DNA from: Kiritimatiellota bacterium B12222
GTDB lineage: Bacteria > Verrucomicrobiota > Kiritimatiellia > SS1-B-03-39 > UBA6053
Assembly (NCBI GenBank): GCA_029719485.1
Contig: CP120722.1
Location: 3,038,001 to 3,102,000, forward strand
Direction: 5' to 3'
DNA length: 64,000 nucleotides
Shown: piece by piece, positions 36,398 through 46,345 of the stretch
Layout of the letters: the number at the start of each line of letters is the position of its first letter
How positions within the stretch are numbered: the first letter of the stretch is position 1
Position numbers and translations under genes: made by a program
The notes under the pieces: generated by a model
Told to the model about the DNA's origin: nothing
The model's database searches: none
The model's input: the letters and a program-made list of their open reading frames with translations, nothing else

Positions 36398-37375
36398 ATG
36401 ATCGAAAAAACAATTTATTTTTCCAGTCCTGGCGAATGCGATGAAGTGCTGGCCCCTCGTGGAGGTCTCTTAACCGAGTTGACCTCTGCCTTTGCTGTGC
36501 AACTCACGGCTCGGGACAATTGGTTAAAATTGACCGCCGAAAATAAGGCGGATATTGACGCCGCCGAAGGCTTTGTTCAGTTGCTACGTTTTTTCAGGTC
36601 TCAAGGAGCCGATTTACGGGGCCCTACCCGCTATTACCTTTTGCGGCAGTTTCTCGATGGCAATGAAACCGCATTGCGGGAAATGCTGGAACTAAAGATT
36701 GAGGTCGTTAGCAATAAACGTCCGGTACTGCCCAAAACCTTGGGACAAGCCACCTATTTACGTAAAATTGACGCGCATGACATCACCTTTGGCTTAGGTC
36801 CGGCCGGAACAGGAAAAACCTACTTGGCCATGGCCATGGCGGTTTCATCTCTGTTGCGCGGAGATGTCAGTCGAATCATCCTCACCCGACCTGCAGTTGA
36901 AGCAGGCGAGGCCTTGGGATTTTTGCCAGGTGACCTGCAGCAGAAAATTTTACCCTACTTGCGTCCTCTTTACGATGCCTTACATGATATGTTGGATGCC
37001 GCGATGGTGACCGAATTCATTGAAAAAGGTGTGATCGAAGTGGCTCCCCTTGCCTACATGCGGGGACGGACCTTAAATCAAAGTTTTATCCTATTGGATG
37101 AAGCACAAAACACCACCGAAGAACAAATGTTGATGTTCCTCACCCGTGTAGGCTATGACAGCAAATGCGTGGTGAATGGAGATCCCACTCAAATTGATTT
37201 ACCCGGAAATAAACCTTCGGGATTACGCGAGGCGATGAACGCCTTGGATCGTACCCGTGGCATTGCCATGGTTTCTTTGACTGAAGATGACGTCGTGCGT
37301 CACGCCTTGGTACAACGTATTATTCGTGCGTACCGCAATTTGCGTGACCCCGCATCCACCCTCACTGTTGAATAA
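36398..37375 (+). CDS. phoH: PhoH-family ATPase
   Basis: 325 residues from the ATG at 36398. The frame is open to a further ATG at 36257, but the family normally starts near this short N-terminus. Walker A is G-P-A-G-T-G-K-T (residues 134-141). Walker B is FILLDEAQNTT, and PTQIDLPGNKPSGL and VGYDSKCVVNGD are PhoH hallmarks. PhoH (YbeZ) is a predicted RNA-linked ATPase that partners YbeY. Here it is followed by an HD-hydrolase gene (3 bp gap), then ybeY, and a CNNM/CBS gene, the familiar order in many phyla. It is divergent from dnaK. The cellular reaction remains poorly defined for the family. Confidence 0.96.
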   Translation: MIEKTIYFSSPGECDEVLAPRGGLLTELTSAFAVQLTARDNWLKLTAENKADIDAAEGFVQLLRFFRSQGADLRGPTRYYLLRQFLDGNETALREMLELKIEVVSNKRPVLPKTLGQATYLRKIDAHDITFGLGPAGTGKTYLAMAMAVSSLLRGDVSRIILTRPAVEAGEALGFLPGDLQQKILPYLRPLYDALHDMLDAAMVTEFIEKGVIEVAPLAYMRGRTLNQSFILLDEAQNTTEEQMLMFLTRVGYDSKCVVNGDPTQIDLPGNKPSGLREAMNALDRTRGIAMVSLTEDDVVRHALVQRIIRAYRNLRDPASTLTVE

Positions 37376-37378
37376 AAT

Positions 37379-39694
37379 ATGAATGATAAACCCAAGCTTT
37401 CCCGGTCGCGTCATAAGCGCACCCAAGCCAAAACCAAGCAAGCGAAGCGCAAAGAGCATTTATTTAGCAGCCAACTCATCTTATGCTATTTGTTTACCCT
37501 CATCGCCCTGCTGATTATTTTAAATATGGGTCGGGGTGTGGTACTGAGCGGTCTGACCCCCGGCCAACCCGCTCCCAATACCGTACAAGCCGAAGTCGAT
37601 TTCGAAAGTGTCGATTTGTTGGCCACAGAATTGAAAAAGCAACGGCTGGCAAAAGAAGTTCCTTACATCTTAAAAGTCGAAACCAGGGAGTTAAATGACG
37701 CGATTCGCAAACTAAACAATCTCTTCAATAAAGCCATCGATTTAGCGAAAGACCCCGAGAACACAGATTTACAGGAAGAATTAAACGAAAGGATCATCGT
37801 ATTAGGTCTGCAGGAGAGTTTAAGTGGTCTCTCCGTGATTTTCACCGTTGAACAACTTCAGGATTTAGCTCCCCGATTAAAACAAACGGTTGAAACAGTT
37901 TGGATGCTGGGACTCATCTCCGATGAAGATCGCGAGAGCAATTTCTTAGGCCTGGTCCCCAAAGGTCAACTTCAATTAGGTGGACGTTCTGAGGTCATCG
38001 ATATTCGAAACCTCCCCACACCTGCTGAAGTCGCTGTCTCGGTTTCCCTCTCTCTGCAGGAAGAATTGAATTTAAACGGCCCCCAAACGGCCTTTATTGA
38101 GCAGCTGTTACTGGAGATTTTCGAAGCCAACCTTGAAATTGATACCGTGGCCAGCGCCCAAGCCAATGAAGAAGCCATGAGCATGGTAGAGCCGGTCCGC
38201 ATTCTTCGCCGAGAAGGTACCACCTTGATGGAAGCGCGCATGCCCATCACCAAACAAGTTGTAGAAGACTTAAACGCTCATCAATTAAAGAAGCGTAGCC
38301 TCGAAGATGGCAGCACCAATATGGCCCAACTACTGGGCCAAGGTCTCTATTTGGCCGTGGGCTTGGCCGTGAGCCTCTCTTTTCTCTATTTACTTGAAAA
38401 CAGATCCTTTAAAAAAACCAATCGCCTGTTTATGTGGGTTGTACTCACTCTCTTGAGCCTCCTCTGTGGTCAGGGACTGATTTATTTGTCGGTACAGTTA
38501 AATATTATTCCCGGACATTTTCTACAAGCGATGCTTCCATTGGCATTAGCCCCGATGCTGGGCACCATCTTGTATGGACCTCGCTTAGGTCTGGCCGTGG
38601 GATTCTCCAGCAGTCTGGCCCATGCCATGTGCCACGATATGGAACTGGTAATCCTTTTCAGTGGAATTTGTGTCGCCCTCACCGCGGCCATTAGTGTTCG
38701 CGCAGTTCATCGTCGCTCAAATGTATTTCGTGCCGGTCTATGGATTGGAGGCATTCAGGCGGTGATCCTGATTGGCACGGGCAGCATGGATTTAATTCCC
38801 TTGGCCATGGTGGCACAAAATGGATTGGTGGCCTTTTTCTCAGGCTTAATGGTCTCAGTCGTGGTGTTGCTGTTGATTAGTCCTTTTGAAATCATGTTTA
38901 ACGTCACCACAGATATTCGTTTACTCGAACTCTCTGATATGAGTCATGCCCTGCTCTCCCGTATGGCCCTGGAAGCACCGGGCACCTATCATCACAGTTT
39001 AATGGTGGCCCATCTCTCCCAAGCCGCAGCCCGAGAAATCGGGGCCAATGATTTGTTGGTACGGGTTTGCGCCTATTATCACGACATCGGGAAACTCACG
39101 AAACCTGAATTCTTTATTGAAAATGCACAGGGGCGTCAAAATCCTCACGATGATCTGTCGCCCAGTATGAGCCGCTTATTGATTATTTCCCACGTCAAAG
39201 AAGGCGTGAGTTTAGCCAAACGTTATAAATTACCCGGCATTATCGTGGATGGCATTGAGCAACATCATGGTACAGGGGTCATCCAATATTTTTACCATCG
39301 TGCACGTCAACAAGCGGAAGAAGCGGAGAAATCAAAAATCAAAGAAGAGGATTATCGCTACCCTGGACCTAAACCCCACAGCGCAGAAATGGGTATTCTG
39401 ATGCTTGCCGATTCATTAGAAGCCGCCTCCCGTAGTATTGATAAAAGCAAACCCGGTCAAATTGAAGGCTTGGTGAACGAAATCGTGAAAGAGAAAATTA
39501 ACGATGGACAACTGGACCGTTGCGAATTGACCATGGAGCAAATCAACCAAATCCGTCGTTCCTTTATTTTCTCTCTTAACAATATGCTACATGGCCGGGT
39601 GAGTTATCCGAAAAAAGAAGGCGCCGCTGAAAAAGAAAAGAAAGCGGCATTAAACCTCCCTGAAGAGCCCGTACTTACTTCAAATGAAAATTGA
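37379..39694 (+). CDS. 7TM-HD cyclic-di-AMP phosphodiesterase family protein
   Basis: 771 residues, PgpH/YqfF-like. An N-terminal transmembrane helix (residues about 29-49) is followed by a large extracytoplasmic 7TMR-HDED domain (about 55-310), seven transmembrane helices (about 320-510), and a cytoplasmic HD domain with His538-His539 (T-Y-H-H-S) and His568-Asp569 (Y-Y-H-D-I-G). PgpH degrades cyclic-di-AMP in Listeria; the same activity is plausible but unproven here. The gene lies 3 bp after phoH and overlaps ybeY by 11 bp, so expression is translationally linked. This fits the conserved phoH-HD-ybeY run. Confidence 0.92.
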   Translation: MNDKPKLSRSRHKRTQAKTKQAKRKEHLFSSQLILCYLFTLIALLIILNMGRGVVLSGLTPGQPAPNTVQAEVDFESVDLLATELKKQRLAKEVPYILKVETRELNDAIRKLNNLFNKAIDLAKDPENTDLQEELNERIIVLGLQESLSGLSVIFTVEQLQDLAPRLKQTVETVWMLGLISDEDRESNFLGLVPKGQLQLGGRSEVIDIRNLPTPAEVAVSVSLSLQEELNLNGPQTAFIEQLLLEIFEANLEIDTVASAQANEEAMSMVEPVRILRREGTTLMEARMPITKQVVEDLNAHQLKKRSLEDGSTNMAQLLGQGLYLAVGLAVSLSFLYLLENRSFKKTNRLFMWVVLTLLSLLCGQGLIYLSVQLNIIPGHFLQAMLPLALAPMLGTILYGPRLGLAVGFSSSLAHAMCHDMELVILFSGICVALTAAISVRAVHRRSNVFRAGLWIGGIQAVILIGTGSMDLIPLAMVAQNGLVAFFSGLMVSVVVLLLISPFEIMFNVTTDIRLLELSDMSHALLSRMALEAPGTYHHSLMVAHLSQAAAREIGANDLLVRVCAYYHDIGKLTKPEFFIENAQGRQNPHDDLSPSMSRLLIISHVKEGVSLAKRYKLPGIIVDGIEQHHGTGVIQYFYHRARQQAEEAEKSKIKEEDYRYPGPKPHSAEMGILMLADSLEAASRSIDKSKPGQIEGLVNEIVKEKINDGQLDRCELTMEQINQIRRSFIFSLNNMLHGRVSYPKKEGAAEKEKKAALNLPEEPVLTSNEN

Positions 39695-40133
39695 AATCAT
39701 CCAACAACAAAACTTGTTTCAGGTAAATGAGGACGCACTCACTCGCTACGCATTGTGGATCATGGAACAGGTGACCGCACTGGCACCTGAAATTCAGTGG
39801 CAAGAGTTATCGATGGTCTTGACGGATGACAGCATTCGCTCACTAAACCAAGAGTGGTTTGGCAAAGACACCGTCACCGACGTCATCAGTTTTGCATATC
39901 CTGAAGCCCCCGCCACCGGCGAAATCATCGTCAACCTTCAGCAGGCCATGGAAGAAGGGAAATTGAGAGACTCTGCGGATGAAGAACTATCACTGTATAT
40001 CGCCCATGGTTGCCACCATTTAATGGGGGCTGAAGATGACACCCCCGAACGAAAAAACGCGATGCTCACTTTAGAAAACCAATGGGTGACTTCATTTAAA
40101 GCCCTGCATGGAATGGACCCCTACTTCATATGA
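39684..40133 (+). CDS. ybeY: rRNA-maturation endoribonuclease YbeY
   Basis: 149 residues, the usual size. The zinc site motif H-G-x-x-H-L-x-G-x-x-x is present as His108-G-C-H-His112-L-M-G-A-E-D118; the third ligand, His in E. coli, is Asp118 here. The central RSLNQEWFGKDTVTDVISF block is diagnostic. YbeY matures 16S rRNA 3' ends and takes part in ribosome quality control. It overlaps the upstream HD gene by 11 bp and shares ATGA with the downstream CNNM gene. The ligand substitution is also found in some Bacteroidetes sequences as far as I recall, so loss of activity is not implied. Confidence 0.95.
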   Translation: MKIEIIQQQNLFQVNEDALTRYALWIMEQVTALAPEIQWQELSMVLTDDSIRSLNQEWFGKDTVTDVISFAYPEAPATGEIIVNLQQAMEEGKLRDSADEELSLYIAHGCHHLMGAEDDTPERKNAMLTLENQWVTSFKALHGMDPYFI

Positions 40134-41389
40134 ATACTTATATACCGCTTGGCATAGGCACCTTGTTGGGTGTGACATTTTTTAATACCTTGTTACGATC
40201 TTTCCGCCATAGTCACGAAGCTGGCCTCACCCGCTTACAGGAACTCTCCAGTCGTTTTGAACGCAATGCCGACCGCTGGGAAAAACAGTGGTTGGGCATC
40301 ACCGGATTGGTCACGCTCATTGCGGGCGCCTGTCAAATTACAACCATTGTAACCGCGGTCATCATCTATCAAGATTGGTTTGACCATTTACAAGCGGTGA
40401 GCATACCGCTCATCCTGCTCTGCGGGGTGTTGTACATTTTGCTGGCCACAAGTTTGCCCGTGGTGCTTTCAGAATATTATGCCGACCGCATAACGCTCTG
40501 GGGCCTCCCCTTTGCCGATTTACTTTATCGGGTTCTCTTCCCATTGGCCATTGTGATCTCCACCGTGGAACGAATGTTGCACCTACAATTGGCTCACTCA
40601 GAAGATAGTGGAAATCGACCCAGTGCCGGAGATGAAATCCTTACCTTGGTCGAACAAACTCGGGATCATGAATTAGACGATGAAGAACGTCATTTTATCC
40701 GCTCAGCACTAGAATTTGGAGAGACCATTACCCGTGAAGTGATGACGCCCCGAGTGCGTATGATTGGTCTGGAAGATACCTTAAGCATTGAAGAAGCCAT
40801 TAAAGAAATCCAAGATTCCCCCTACTCCCGCTTCCCTTTGTTTCATGATGATTACGATGAAGTTTTGGGGATGGTGCATGTAAAAGATCTCATTCAAGCG
40901 ATTGCGAAGGGTCAAATGGCCAAATCCATTAAGTCATTAATGAATCCAGCAACCTTTGTGCCTGAAGCCATGCCCATCAGTGATTTATTGCGCATGATGA
41001 AGCAAAAGAAAATCCACACCGCCATTGCGGTTGATGAATATGGCGGAACCGCCGGAGTGGTCACGCTCGAAGATATTCTTGAAGAGTTGGTGGGTGAAAT
41101 CGAAGATGAGCATGATGACGAAACCAAGCCTTTTACCCAAATTCGGGAAGGCGTTTACGAAGTAGATGCCACCATGCCTGTAGATGAAGCCAATGAAGAA
41201 TTAGGCCTTAAACTTCCTGAAGAAGAAGATTATGACACCATCGCGGGCTATTTATTAGCAACCTTGGGGCGGATTCCCGCGGAAGGGGAAAGTATTCCCT
41301 GCGGAGGCAGTCAAATCAAAATCAAACAGGCCTCCAATCGACAAATTCAAACCCTGACCATTACCTCATCTCCCCCACCCACAACTTAA
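40130..41389 (+). CDS. CNNM/CBS-domain hemolysin-like transporter
   Basis: 419 residues. Four or so hydrophobic segments form the N-terminal CNNM (DUF21) domain; its Pro-containing helix reads [18 protein letters not shown] tandem CBS pair follows ([19 protein letters not shown]..., then [20 protein letters not shown] and the [23 protein letters not shown] signature), and a C-terminal CorC_HlyC domain ends near [10 protein letters not shown]. Members move divalent cations such as magnesium or cobalt. It shares ATGA with ybeY and ends overlapping, by 4 bp, the convergent gene at 41386. Specificity is not readable from sequence. Confidence 0.93.
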   Translation: MNTYIPLGIGTLLGVTFFNTLLRSFRHSHEAGLTRLQELSSRFERNADRWEKQWLGITGLVTLIAGACQITTIVTAVIIYQDWFDHLQAVSIPLILLCGVLYILLATSLPVVLSEYYADRITLWGLPFADLLYRVLFPLAIVISTVERMLHLQLAHSEDSGNRPSAGDEILTLVEQTRDHELDDEERHFIRSALEFGETITREVMTPRVRMIGLEDTLSIEEAIKEIQDSPYSRFPLFHDDYDEVLGMVHVKDLIQAIAKGQMAKSIKSLMNPATFVPEAMPISDLLRMMKQKKIHTAIAVDEYGGTAGVVTLEDILEELVGEIEDEHDDETKPFTQIREGVYEVDATMPVDEANEELGLKLPEEEDYDTIAGYLLATLGRIPAEGESIPCGGSQIKIKQASNRQIQTLTITSSPPPTT

Positions 41390-42912
41390 AGTTTTTGTGG
41401 CGTGGCTGCGGAATCCAAACTAAATACGGGTCCGTATAAACGTACAAATTCCCGGGTCCACCAGACGTCATCCTCGCGATGCGCCACGGGATCGGCATAG
41501 CTATACTCGTAGAGAGCCAGTCGCATAAAACGAGGTGGCTGATCCGGAAATGGATTTACAGGGAACAGGGATTGGGCTCCTGGATCATTCAACAAGAGAT
41601 TCTCAATCAATCGATAGAGCCACAGGGGTAAATCACCATTGCTTTCATTATTCAGTCCTGCCGCAAATTGCACAAACTGTTGATCCAATCTCGGAAGATG
41701 CATCAAAGAGAGTCCGGGCGCACTTCTAGGGTCAGTAGGCTTAAGTTTAAAGCGGTATTCCACCCACGCCCGACCATCTACACTCCCCTGCAAAGACAGC
41801 TCCTGACGGGTGGGTTCCACGGTGGGAAACAACGCATAGGTATTCGCCGCATGCACACTCCCCAAAACATCTTCGACCTGCCTCCAAGGTGGAAATATTT
41901 TGTGAGGATTCATACTGTAGGTTTGCCAAATCATCAGGGGTAAAATCATGATGAAAAGCGCGAAAGAGCTTAGGGAAGGTTGATACATTTGAATCGATGC
42001 GGAGGGCCCCCAGGACTCTGGCAGAATTTTCCGCCAGGACACATCGTCGATCAACACAAACGCGAGCAACAATAATAAGAGCGGAAGGGCTCCATGATTA
42101 CCGGTAATCAATAATATCAGCGCTTCTATTCCCAGAGCTCCAGCAAGAATATTGCGAAATATTCGAGGCAAAAAGATGTAAAAAGGGAGCATAATTTCAA
42201 TAAACATCATTCCCCATACGCCATATTTTAACAGTGTGGCGGGAAACAAATGCACAAACCAAGCGGCTGTGCTGGGAAAATCTTGCGTTTCAAAGAAGTG
42301 ATAAAAGGCTGTGCTCTCCGCCCAAGCACTACTGCCAAAGGTCAATTTTGCCAAACCACTACTAAACAAGACTTTAAATAAGAGGCCATTTAAAAATATG
42401 ATGCCTGTAATATGGGAGCCCATTTTATCAGGTGGCGGATAAAATCGGGTCAAAGGTGTAAGCAGAAATAGCGCAAAAAATCCGACTTCAGCCGTCAGGT
42501 AATCACTGGGCGTAGACATCCAAGGTTGACAAAACTGAAGCAAGGACACCCAACAAACCCAACTCAACAAAGCGGAGAACCAGGGGTAAAACCCGTAGAG
42601 CAAACAGAGCCCTGCGATGGCGCCAAGTCCGGTTAATGCGAGTAACATCAGCGAATCTGAAGAGAGCCATAAAAGGCTAGGAAATTGCGCAGGGGCCATC
42701 ACTCCGGATTGTTCACGTAAAAATGACTTTATAATCGAAGCCGGTAACAAGCCCTTACTGCCACTCAATGCGACGATTTGTGAAGCCAAGGACCAAAATG
42801 AAATGACGTAGATTAAACCTAAACCACGCAAACATCCTTGCGCAGCCACACCGTAATGAGGTCCGTAATGCGGGGCAAGCCTTCTTAAAAAATGGATGCG
42901 AATAAAGTTCAT
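41386..42912 (-). CDS. Lipase maturation factor (LMF1)-family membrane protein
   Basis: 508 residues with about ten hydrophobic helices over residues 25-330 and a soluble C-terminal part. The segment SSGLAKLTFGSSAWAESTAFYHFFETQDFPSTAAWFVH closely follows the LMF1 pattern, including the Y-H-F-E-T-Q-x-x-P-x-x-x-A-W block, and the C-terminus holds WVEYRFKLKPTD and a MHLPRLDQQFVQF stretch. Bacterial LMF1 homologues are of unknown function; the vertebrate one assists lipase folding in the ER. AGGGG precedes the ATG closely. It overlaps the convergent CNNM gene by 4 bp, with no terminator between them. Confidence 0.85.
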   Translation of the reverse strand: MNFIRIHFLRRLAPHYGPHYGVAAQGCLRGLGLIYVISFWSLASQIVALSGSKGLLPASIIKSFLREQSGVMAPAQFPSLLWLSSDSLMLLALTGLGAIAGLCLLYGFYPWFSALLSWVCWVSLLQFCQPWMSTPSDYLTAEVGFFALFLLTPLTRFYPPPDKMGSHITGIIFLNGLLFKVLFSSGLAKLTFGSSAWAESTAFYHFFETQDFPSTAAWFVHLFPATLLKYGVWGMMFIEIMLPFYIFLPRIFRNILAGALGIEALILLITGNHGALPLLLLLLAFVLIDDVSWRKILPESWGPSASIQMYQPSLSSFALFIMILPLMIWQTYSMNPHKIFPPWRQVEDVLGSVHAANTYALFPTVEPTRQELSLQGSVDGRAWVEYRFKLKPTDPRSAPGLSLMHLPRLDQQFVQFAAGLNNESNGDLPLWLYRLIENLLLNDPGAQSLFPVNPFPDQPPRFMRLALYEYSYADPVAHREDDVWWTREFVRLYGPVFSLDSAATPQKL

Positions 42913-42975
42913 TTGCCCCTACCCTTACTCCAATCTCCCTGAGGCGCAAGAAAATGAAAGGATCACAACGTCCCC

Positions 42976-43455
42976 TTACGCGTCGCCTTCTCGAACGCTC
43001 AATTGATCCATTGCCCATTTCATATTTTCGACCTTTTCCCAAACGTCTTTCTTAACGTAAATGGGAGCCCCCCACTGAACGGCCAAAACCATGGCATCAC
43101 TGGGACGGCTATCGATTTCTAAAAAACTTTGCCCTAATTCATTTTTTTGCTGCAAGTGTAAGCGTGCAAAAAAGGTTTCCCCTTGCATGTCATGAATAAC
43201 GACGTGCAACAAGGTAACCCCCAGCCCATCCAAAATCGAGTGGGTTAAATCATGTGTGAGCGGTCTAGGTGCTTCCACCCCGTCCAAGGCCCATTGCAAG
43301 GCGCGCGTAACCATGGGGTCTATAAAAATGGTCATCGCTTTGTCACCGGAATGCAGAAACACCCCACTCCCTCCAGGAGAAGGCAATAAACCGGCGATGG
43401 TGACATGAATGAGGTTATTATCCATCATGACTGTATAAAACAAAGCGCGAGGCAT
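42976..43455 (-). CDS. DUF151/bifunctional nuclease domain protein
   Basis: 159 residues from an ATG at 43453-43455, preceded by GGATTGAG. A TTG at 43494 and an ATG at 43426-43428 are alternatives. The DUF151 core is present: MTIFIDPMVTRALQWALDG, THDLTHSILDGLG, and EIDSRPSDAMVLAVQWGAPIYV, where S-R-P-S-D-A is the family hallmark. Plant and Thermotoga members have been described as bifunctional nucleases. The gene is separated by about 60 bp from the LMF1-like gene downstream on the same strand. The biological target is unknown. Confidence 0.87.
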   Translation of the reverse strand: MPRALFYTVMMDNNLIHVTIAGLLPSPGGSGVFLHSGDKAMTIFIDPMVTRALQWALDGVEAPRPLTHDLTHSILDGLGVTLLHVVIHDMQGETFFARLHLQQKNELGQSFLEIDSRPSDAMVLAVQWGAPIYVKKDVWEKVENMKWAMDQLSVREGDA

Positions 43456-43614
43456 CTCAATCCTGCAGTGAAGGCTTTTCTCCGCACTTTTCAAAATCGA
43501 TATATTTATTTGTAACGGTGGGGAGACGGAGATCCCTGCCCTTCATCAGCTTAAGTGCCTGCTACAGACCGCTTGAGGGTTGCAACCCATCCCTTTACAG
43601 GATATATATTCCTT

Positions 43615-45276
43615 ATGGAAACACCTCCCGTTTATGTTATCGGTCACCGAAATCCGGACACGGATGCCATTTGTTCTGCGATTGCGTATGCGGACTTGCT
43701 TCGTCGTACCCGTTTCCCTGAAGCGATCGCCGCAGCCTGTGGTACAGCCAACTTACGCACAAAATATGTGCTTAAAACTGCGAATATTCTCCATCCAAAA
43801 TTAGTAATGGATGTTCGGCCCACGACCAGTCAAATTTGCAGAACCAATGTAATGGTCACTCAAAAAGATGAACCTTTCATGGAGGTTTATCGTCGCATGC
43901 ACCAGCATCGCTTAAAAGCCATTCCGGTCATTGATAATGAACGAAGAGTCATTGGCATGCTTTCGCTGTTACAACTCATGCACATGTTGATTCCGGATGA
44001 GCATGATTTAGGTGAACAACGCATTTTGAATTCCACCCTTTCTCAAGTGCGTTCTGTGTTGGGAGCTACCTTTCAAAACGAGGTAGATATTCATAAAAAA
44101 GAACAACTCGTGATGTTCATTGGCGCCATGAGTCGGGATGGATTTAAAGAGCGGATTAAAAATTATCCTACGGACCGGTTAATGGTCCTCGTCGGTGACC
44201 GTCCGAGTATTCAACTCGAAGCCATTAAAATGGGCGTACGTGTGATTGTCATTACAGGAGATTTTAAAATTAATGACGAATTACTGCTGAAAGCCAAAGA
44301 AAAAGGAGTGGTGGTCATTTCCAGCCCCTTGGATACGGCCATGACCGCTTTATTGGTGCGAACCGCAAAACCGATTAGTCAGGCCATGGAAACTGAGTTC
44401 ATCATGTTTGATGACCACGACCTCCTACACACGATTCGAGATAAAGTTCAAGATGCCAGTCAGGATTTGTTTCCCGTGGTGGATGATGAAGAAAAATTAT
44501 ATGGCGTGTTTGCAAAATCAGACATGATCGACCCCCAACCTGCACGGTTGATTTTAGTGGACCACAATGAATATGGTCAAGCAGTGCAAGGTGCCCAAGA
44601 AGCACAGGTTTTAGAAGTCATCGACCATCACCGCATTGGTGGCGGATTAATGTCCAGAGAACCCATGCGCTTTATGAATGACACCGTGGGATCTACCTGC
44701 ACCATGATTGCACGTATGTTCAGACAACAAGCCATCATGCCAGAACCCGGAATCGCTCTCTGCATGGCCTCAGGGATCATTTCAGACACCTTGTTTTTAA
44801 AATCACCAACCACCACGGATGTCGATCGGGATATTCTCTCTTGGTTGCGTCATTATCTGCCTGTCAACCTCGAGGACTACGCCCGCGAATTTTTTGCAGA
44901 AGGCTCTACACTTTCGATTAGCTCTTCTGAAGAAGTTTTGGCCAGTGATCGCAAAACCTACACCGAGAATGACTGGATTATTTCAATCTCTCAAGCGGAA
45001 GAATTGGGCATGGAACGCTTCTGGGAACGCAAAGATGACTTGCTGGAAACACTCAATCTGTACATCAAAACCAGTAATGATGACTTTGCCTGTCTGATGA
45101 TTACCGACATTACCACCCAAGCCAGCTATCTGCTGACCGCAGGAAATGCAGCCATCATCGCCGCCATCGATTATCCTTCCATCGATAAAAACCTTTATGA
45201 CCTGCCAGGAGTGGTGAGTCGTAAAAAACAACTGCTCCCTCAGTTGATGTACATCCTGAATCGCGTCCACCATTAA
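43615..45276 (+). CDS. Manganese-dependent (family II) pyrophosphatase with CBS and DRTGG domains
   Basis: 553 residues from the ATG at 43615, where the catalytic domain begins after six residues; an in-frame start at 43555 would add 20 residues. The DHH motif block G-H-R-N-P-D-T-D-A-I-C-S-A and the later V-I-D-H-H-R are the manganese site. Between them lie two CBS motifs (NVMVTQKDEPFMEVYRRM and the DDHDLLHTIRDKVQDASQDLF region) flanking a DRTGG domain (MFIGAMSRDGF..DRLMVLVGDRPSIQLEAI). A DHHA2 domain ends the protein. This is the regulated form, where adenine nucleotides or diadenosine polyphosphates bind the CBS pair. It hydrolyses pyrophosphate to drive biosynthesis. Confidence 0.94.
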   Translation: METPPVYVIGHRNPDTDAICSAIAYADLLRRTRFPEAIAAACGTANLRTKYVLKTANILHPKLVMDVRPTTSQICRTNVMVTQKDEPFMEVYRRMHQHRLKAIPVIDNERRVIGMLSLLQLMHMLIPDEHDLGEQRILNSTLSQVRSVLGATFQNEVDIHKKEQLVMFIGAMSRDGFKERIKNYPTDRLMVLVGDRPSIQLEAIKMGVRVIVITGDFKINDELLLKAKEKGVVVISSPLDTAMTALLVRTAKPISQAMETEFIMFDDHDLLHTIRDKVQDASQDLFPVVDDEEKLYGVFAKSDMIDPQPARLILVDHNEYGQAVQGAQEAQVLEVIDHHRIGGGLMSREPMRFMNDTVGSTCTMIARMFRQQAIMPEPGIALCMASGIISDTLFLKSPTTTDVDRDILSWLRHYLPVNLEDYAREFFAEGSTLSISSSEEVLASDRKTYTENDWIISISQAEELGMERFWERKDDLLETLNLYIKTSNDDFACLMITDITTQASYLLTAGNAAIIAAIDYPSIDKNLYDLPGVVSRKKQLLPQLMYILNRVHH

Positions 45277-45291
45277 CCTAACGCAACTCCG

Positions 45292-45318
45292 AAACAAAAA
45301 GCCCTCAGATTGAGGGCT
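45292..45318 (-). terminator. Terminator of the gpgS operon
   Basis: AGCCCTCA pairs with TGAGGGCT across a 3-nt loop (45300-45318); on the minus strand TTTTTGTTT follows. It serves the gene ending at 45374. Confidence 0.8.
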
Positions 45319-45373
45319 CAATGCGGATCAACGAAAATTCATTCCCACCATGTTTTAAATGCTGGGAATATTT

Positions 45374-46345
45374 TTATCTGAAAAACTTATCCTGATATCC
45401 TTTGATGGTTTTGATAGGAGGACGTTCTTCTTCCACAATGGTAATTTCATTTTGCTCAATCACTTCTCCGTTGACCTGAAACTGACGGAGAATTTTGGAC
45501 ACGTCGCTTTTCACATCGATCATACCCAATTGTTCCGTTCGATTCAGAAAGGACTGCAAGATCCCAAAGGCCATTTTACCTAAGTCACGCGTGGCTTGAT
45601 TTCGGTGCACACGTTTGTCTAAATCCGTTTGCGCGAAAGCGTAAAGTCCCCAACGCGTATACACATCGATGAGATGTGAAATTTCAACGCCATAGCCAAT
45701 GGGAAACGCAATTTCTTCAAGCACTTCCCGACGTACCGCATACTCACCAGATAAGGGTTGCATCAACGCCGTGAGTTCAGGAAAGAACAACGAGAACAAG
45801 GGACGCGTCAAAATTTCAGTAACCCGCCCTCCCCCGGAAGGGCGAATCCCTTGCGAAAAGGCCAAAGGACGATCGTAAAACGCTTTCACATATTTGGTTT
45901 GAGGTTGATAAATAAGCGGAGCCACAAGGCCTGTTACAAAACGAGGATGAATGTTGGTGATGTCGGCATCCACGTAAACGATAATATCGCCATTCAATTG
46001 ATGAATCGCTTTCCATAAATTTTCACCCTTACCGCGCTTGAATCCTTCCTCCGGTAAAATATCTCCAGAGAAATACGTGTCCGCCCCAAAATTTGCAGCC
46101 ACTTCCAAGGTCTTATCTTTGGATCCTGAATCGATTACGGCAATTTCGTCGATCAAAGGATAACGACTCATTAACTCAGATCGAAAGATTACAATTTCTT
46201 TGCCAATGGTTTTCTCTTCATTGAGGGTGGGAATGCACAGCGAAATTTTAAGATTTTGTTTTTCTTTTTCCGCGACAAGTTGACGGACATCCCAAAACTC
46301 AGAGTGGTGAAAAGAATTGGTTTCAAGCCATTGATCGATCTTCAT
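45374..46345 (-). CDS. gpgS: Glucosyl-3-phosphoglycerate synthase (GT81)
   Basis: 323 residues, GT-A fold. It has LCIPTLNEEKTIGKEI near the N-terminus, the Y-V-D-A-D metal/nucleotide motif, the GGGRVTEI segment, and RPLFSLFFPELTALMQPLSG-EY, a GpgS signature. The enzyme joins glucose from a nucleotide sugar to 3-phosphoglycerate, the first step to glucosylglycerate and mannosylglucosylglycerate. AAGGAG lies 7 nt before the ATG. The start shares ATGA with the M20-like gene upstream on the strand. The matching phosphatase is not in the window. The role in osmotic or nutrient stress is known for the family and inferred here. Confidence 0.93.
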   Translation of the reverse strand: MKIDQWLETNSFHHSEFWDVRQLVAEKEKQNLKISLCIPTLNEEKTIGKEIVIFRSELMSRYPLIDEIAVIDSGSKDKTLEVAANFGADTYFSGDILPEEGFKRGKGENLWKAIHQLNGDIIVYVDADITNIHPRFVTGLVAPLIYQPQTKYVKAFYDRPLAFSQGIRPSGGGRVTEILTRPLFSLFFPELTALMQPLSGEYAVRREVLEEIAFPIGYGVEISHLIDVYTRWGLYAFAQTDLDKRVHRNQATRDLGKMAFGILQSFLNRTEQLGMIDVKSDVSKILRQFQVNGEVIEQNEITIVEEERPPIKTIKGYQDKFFR

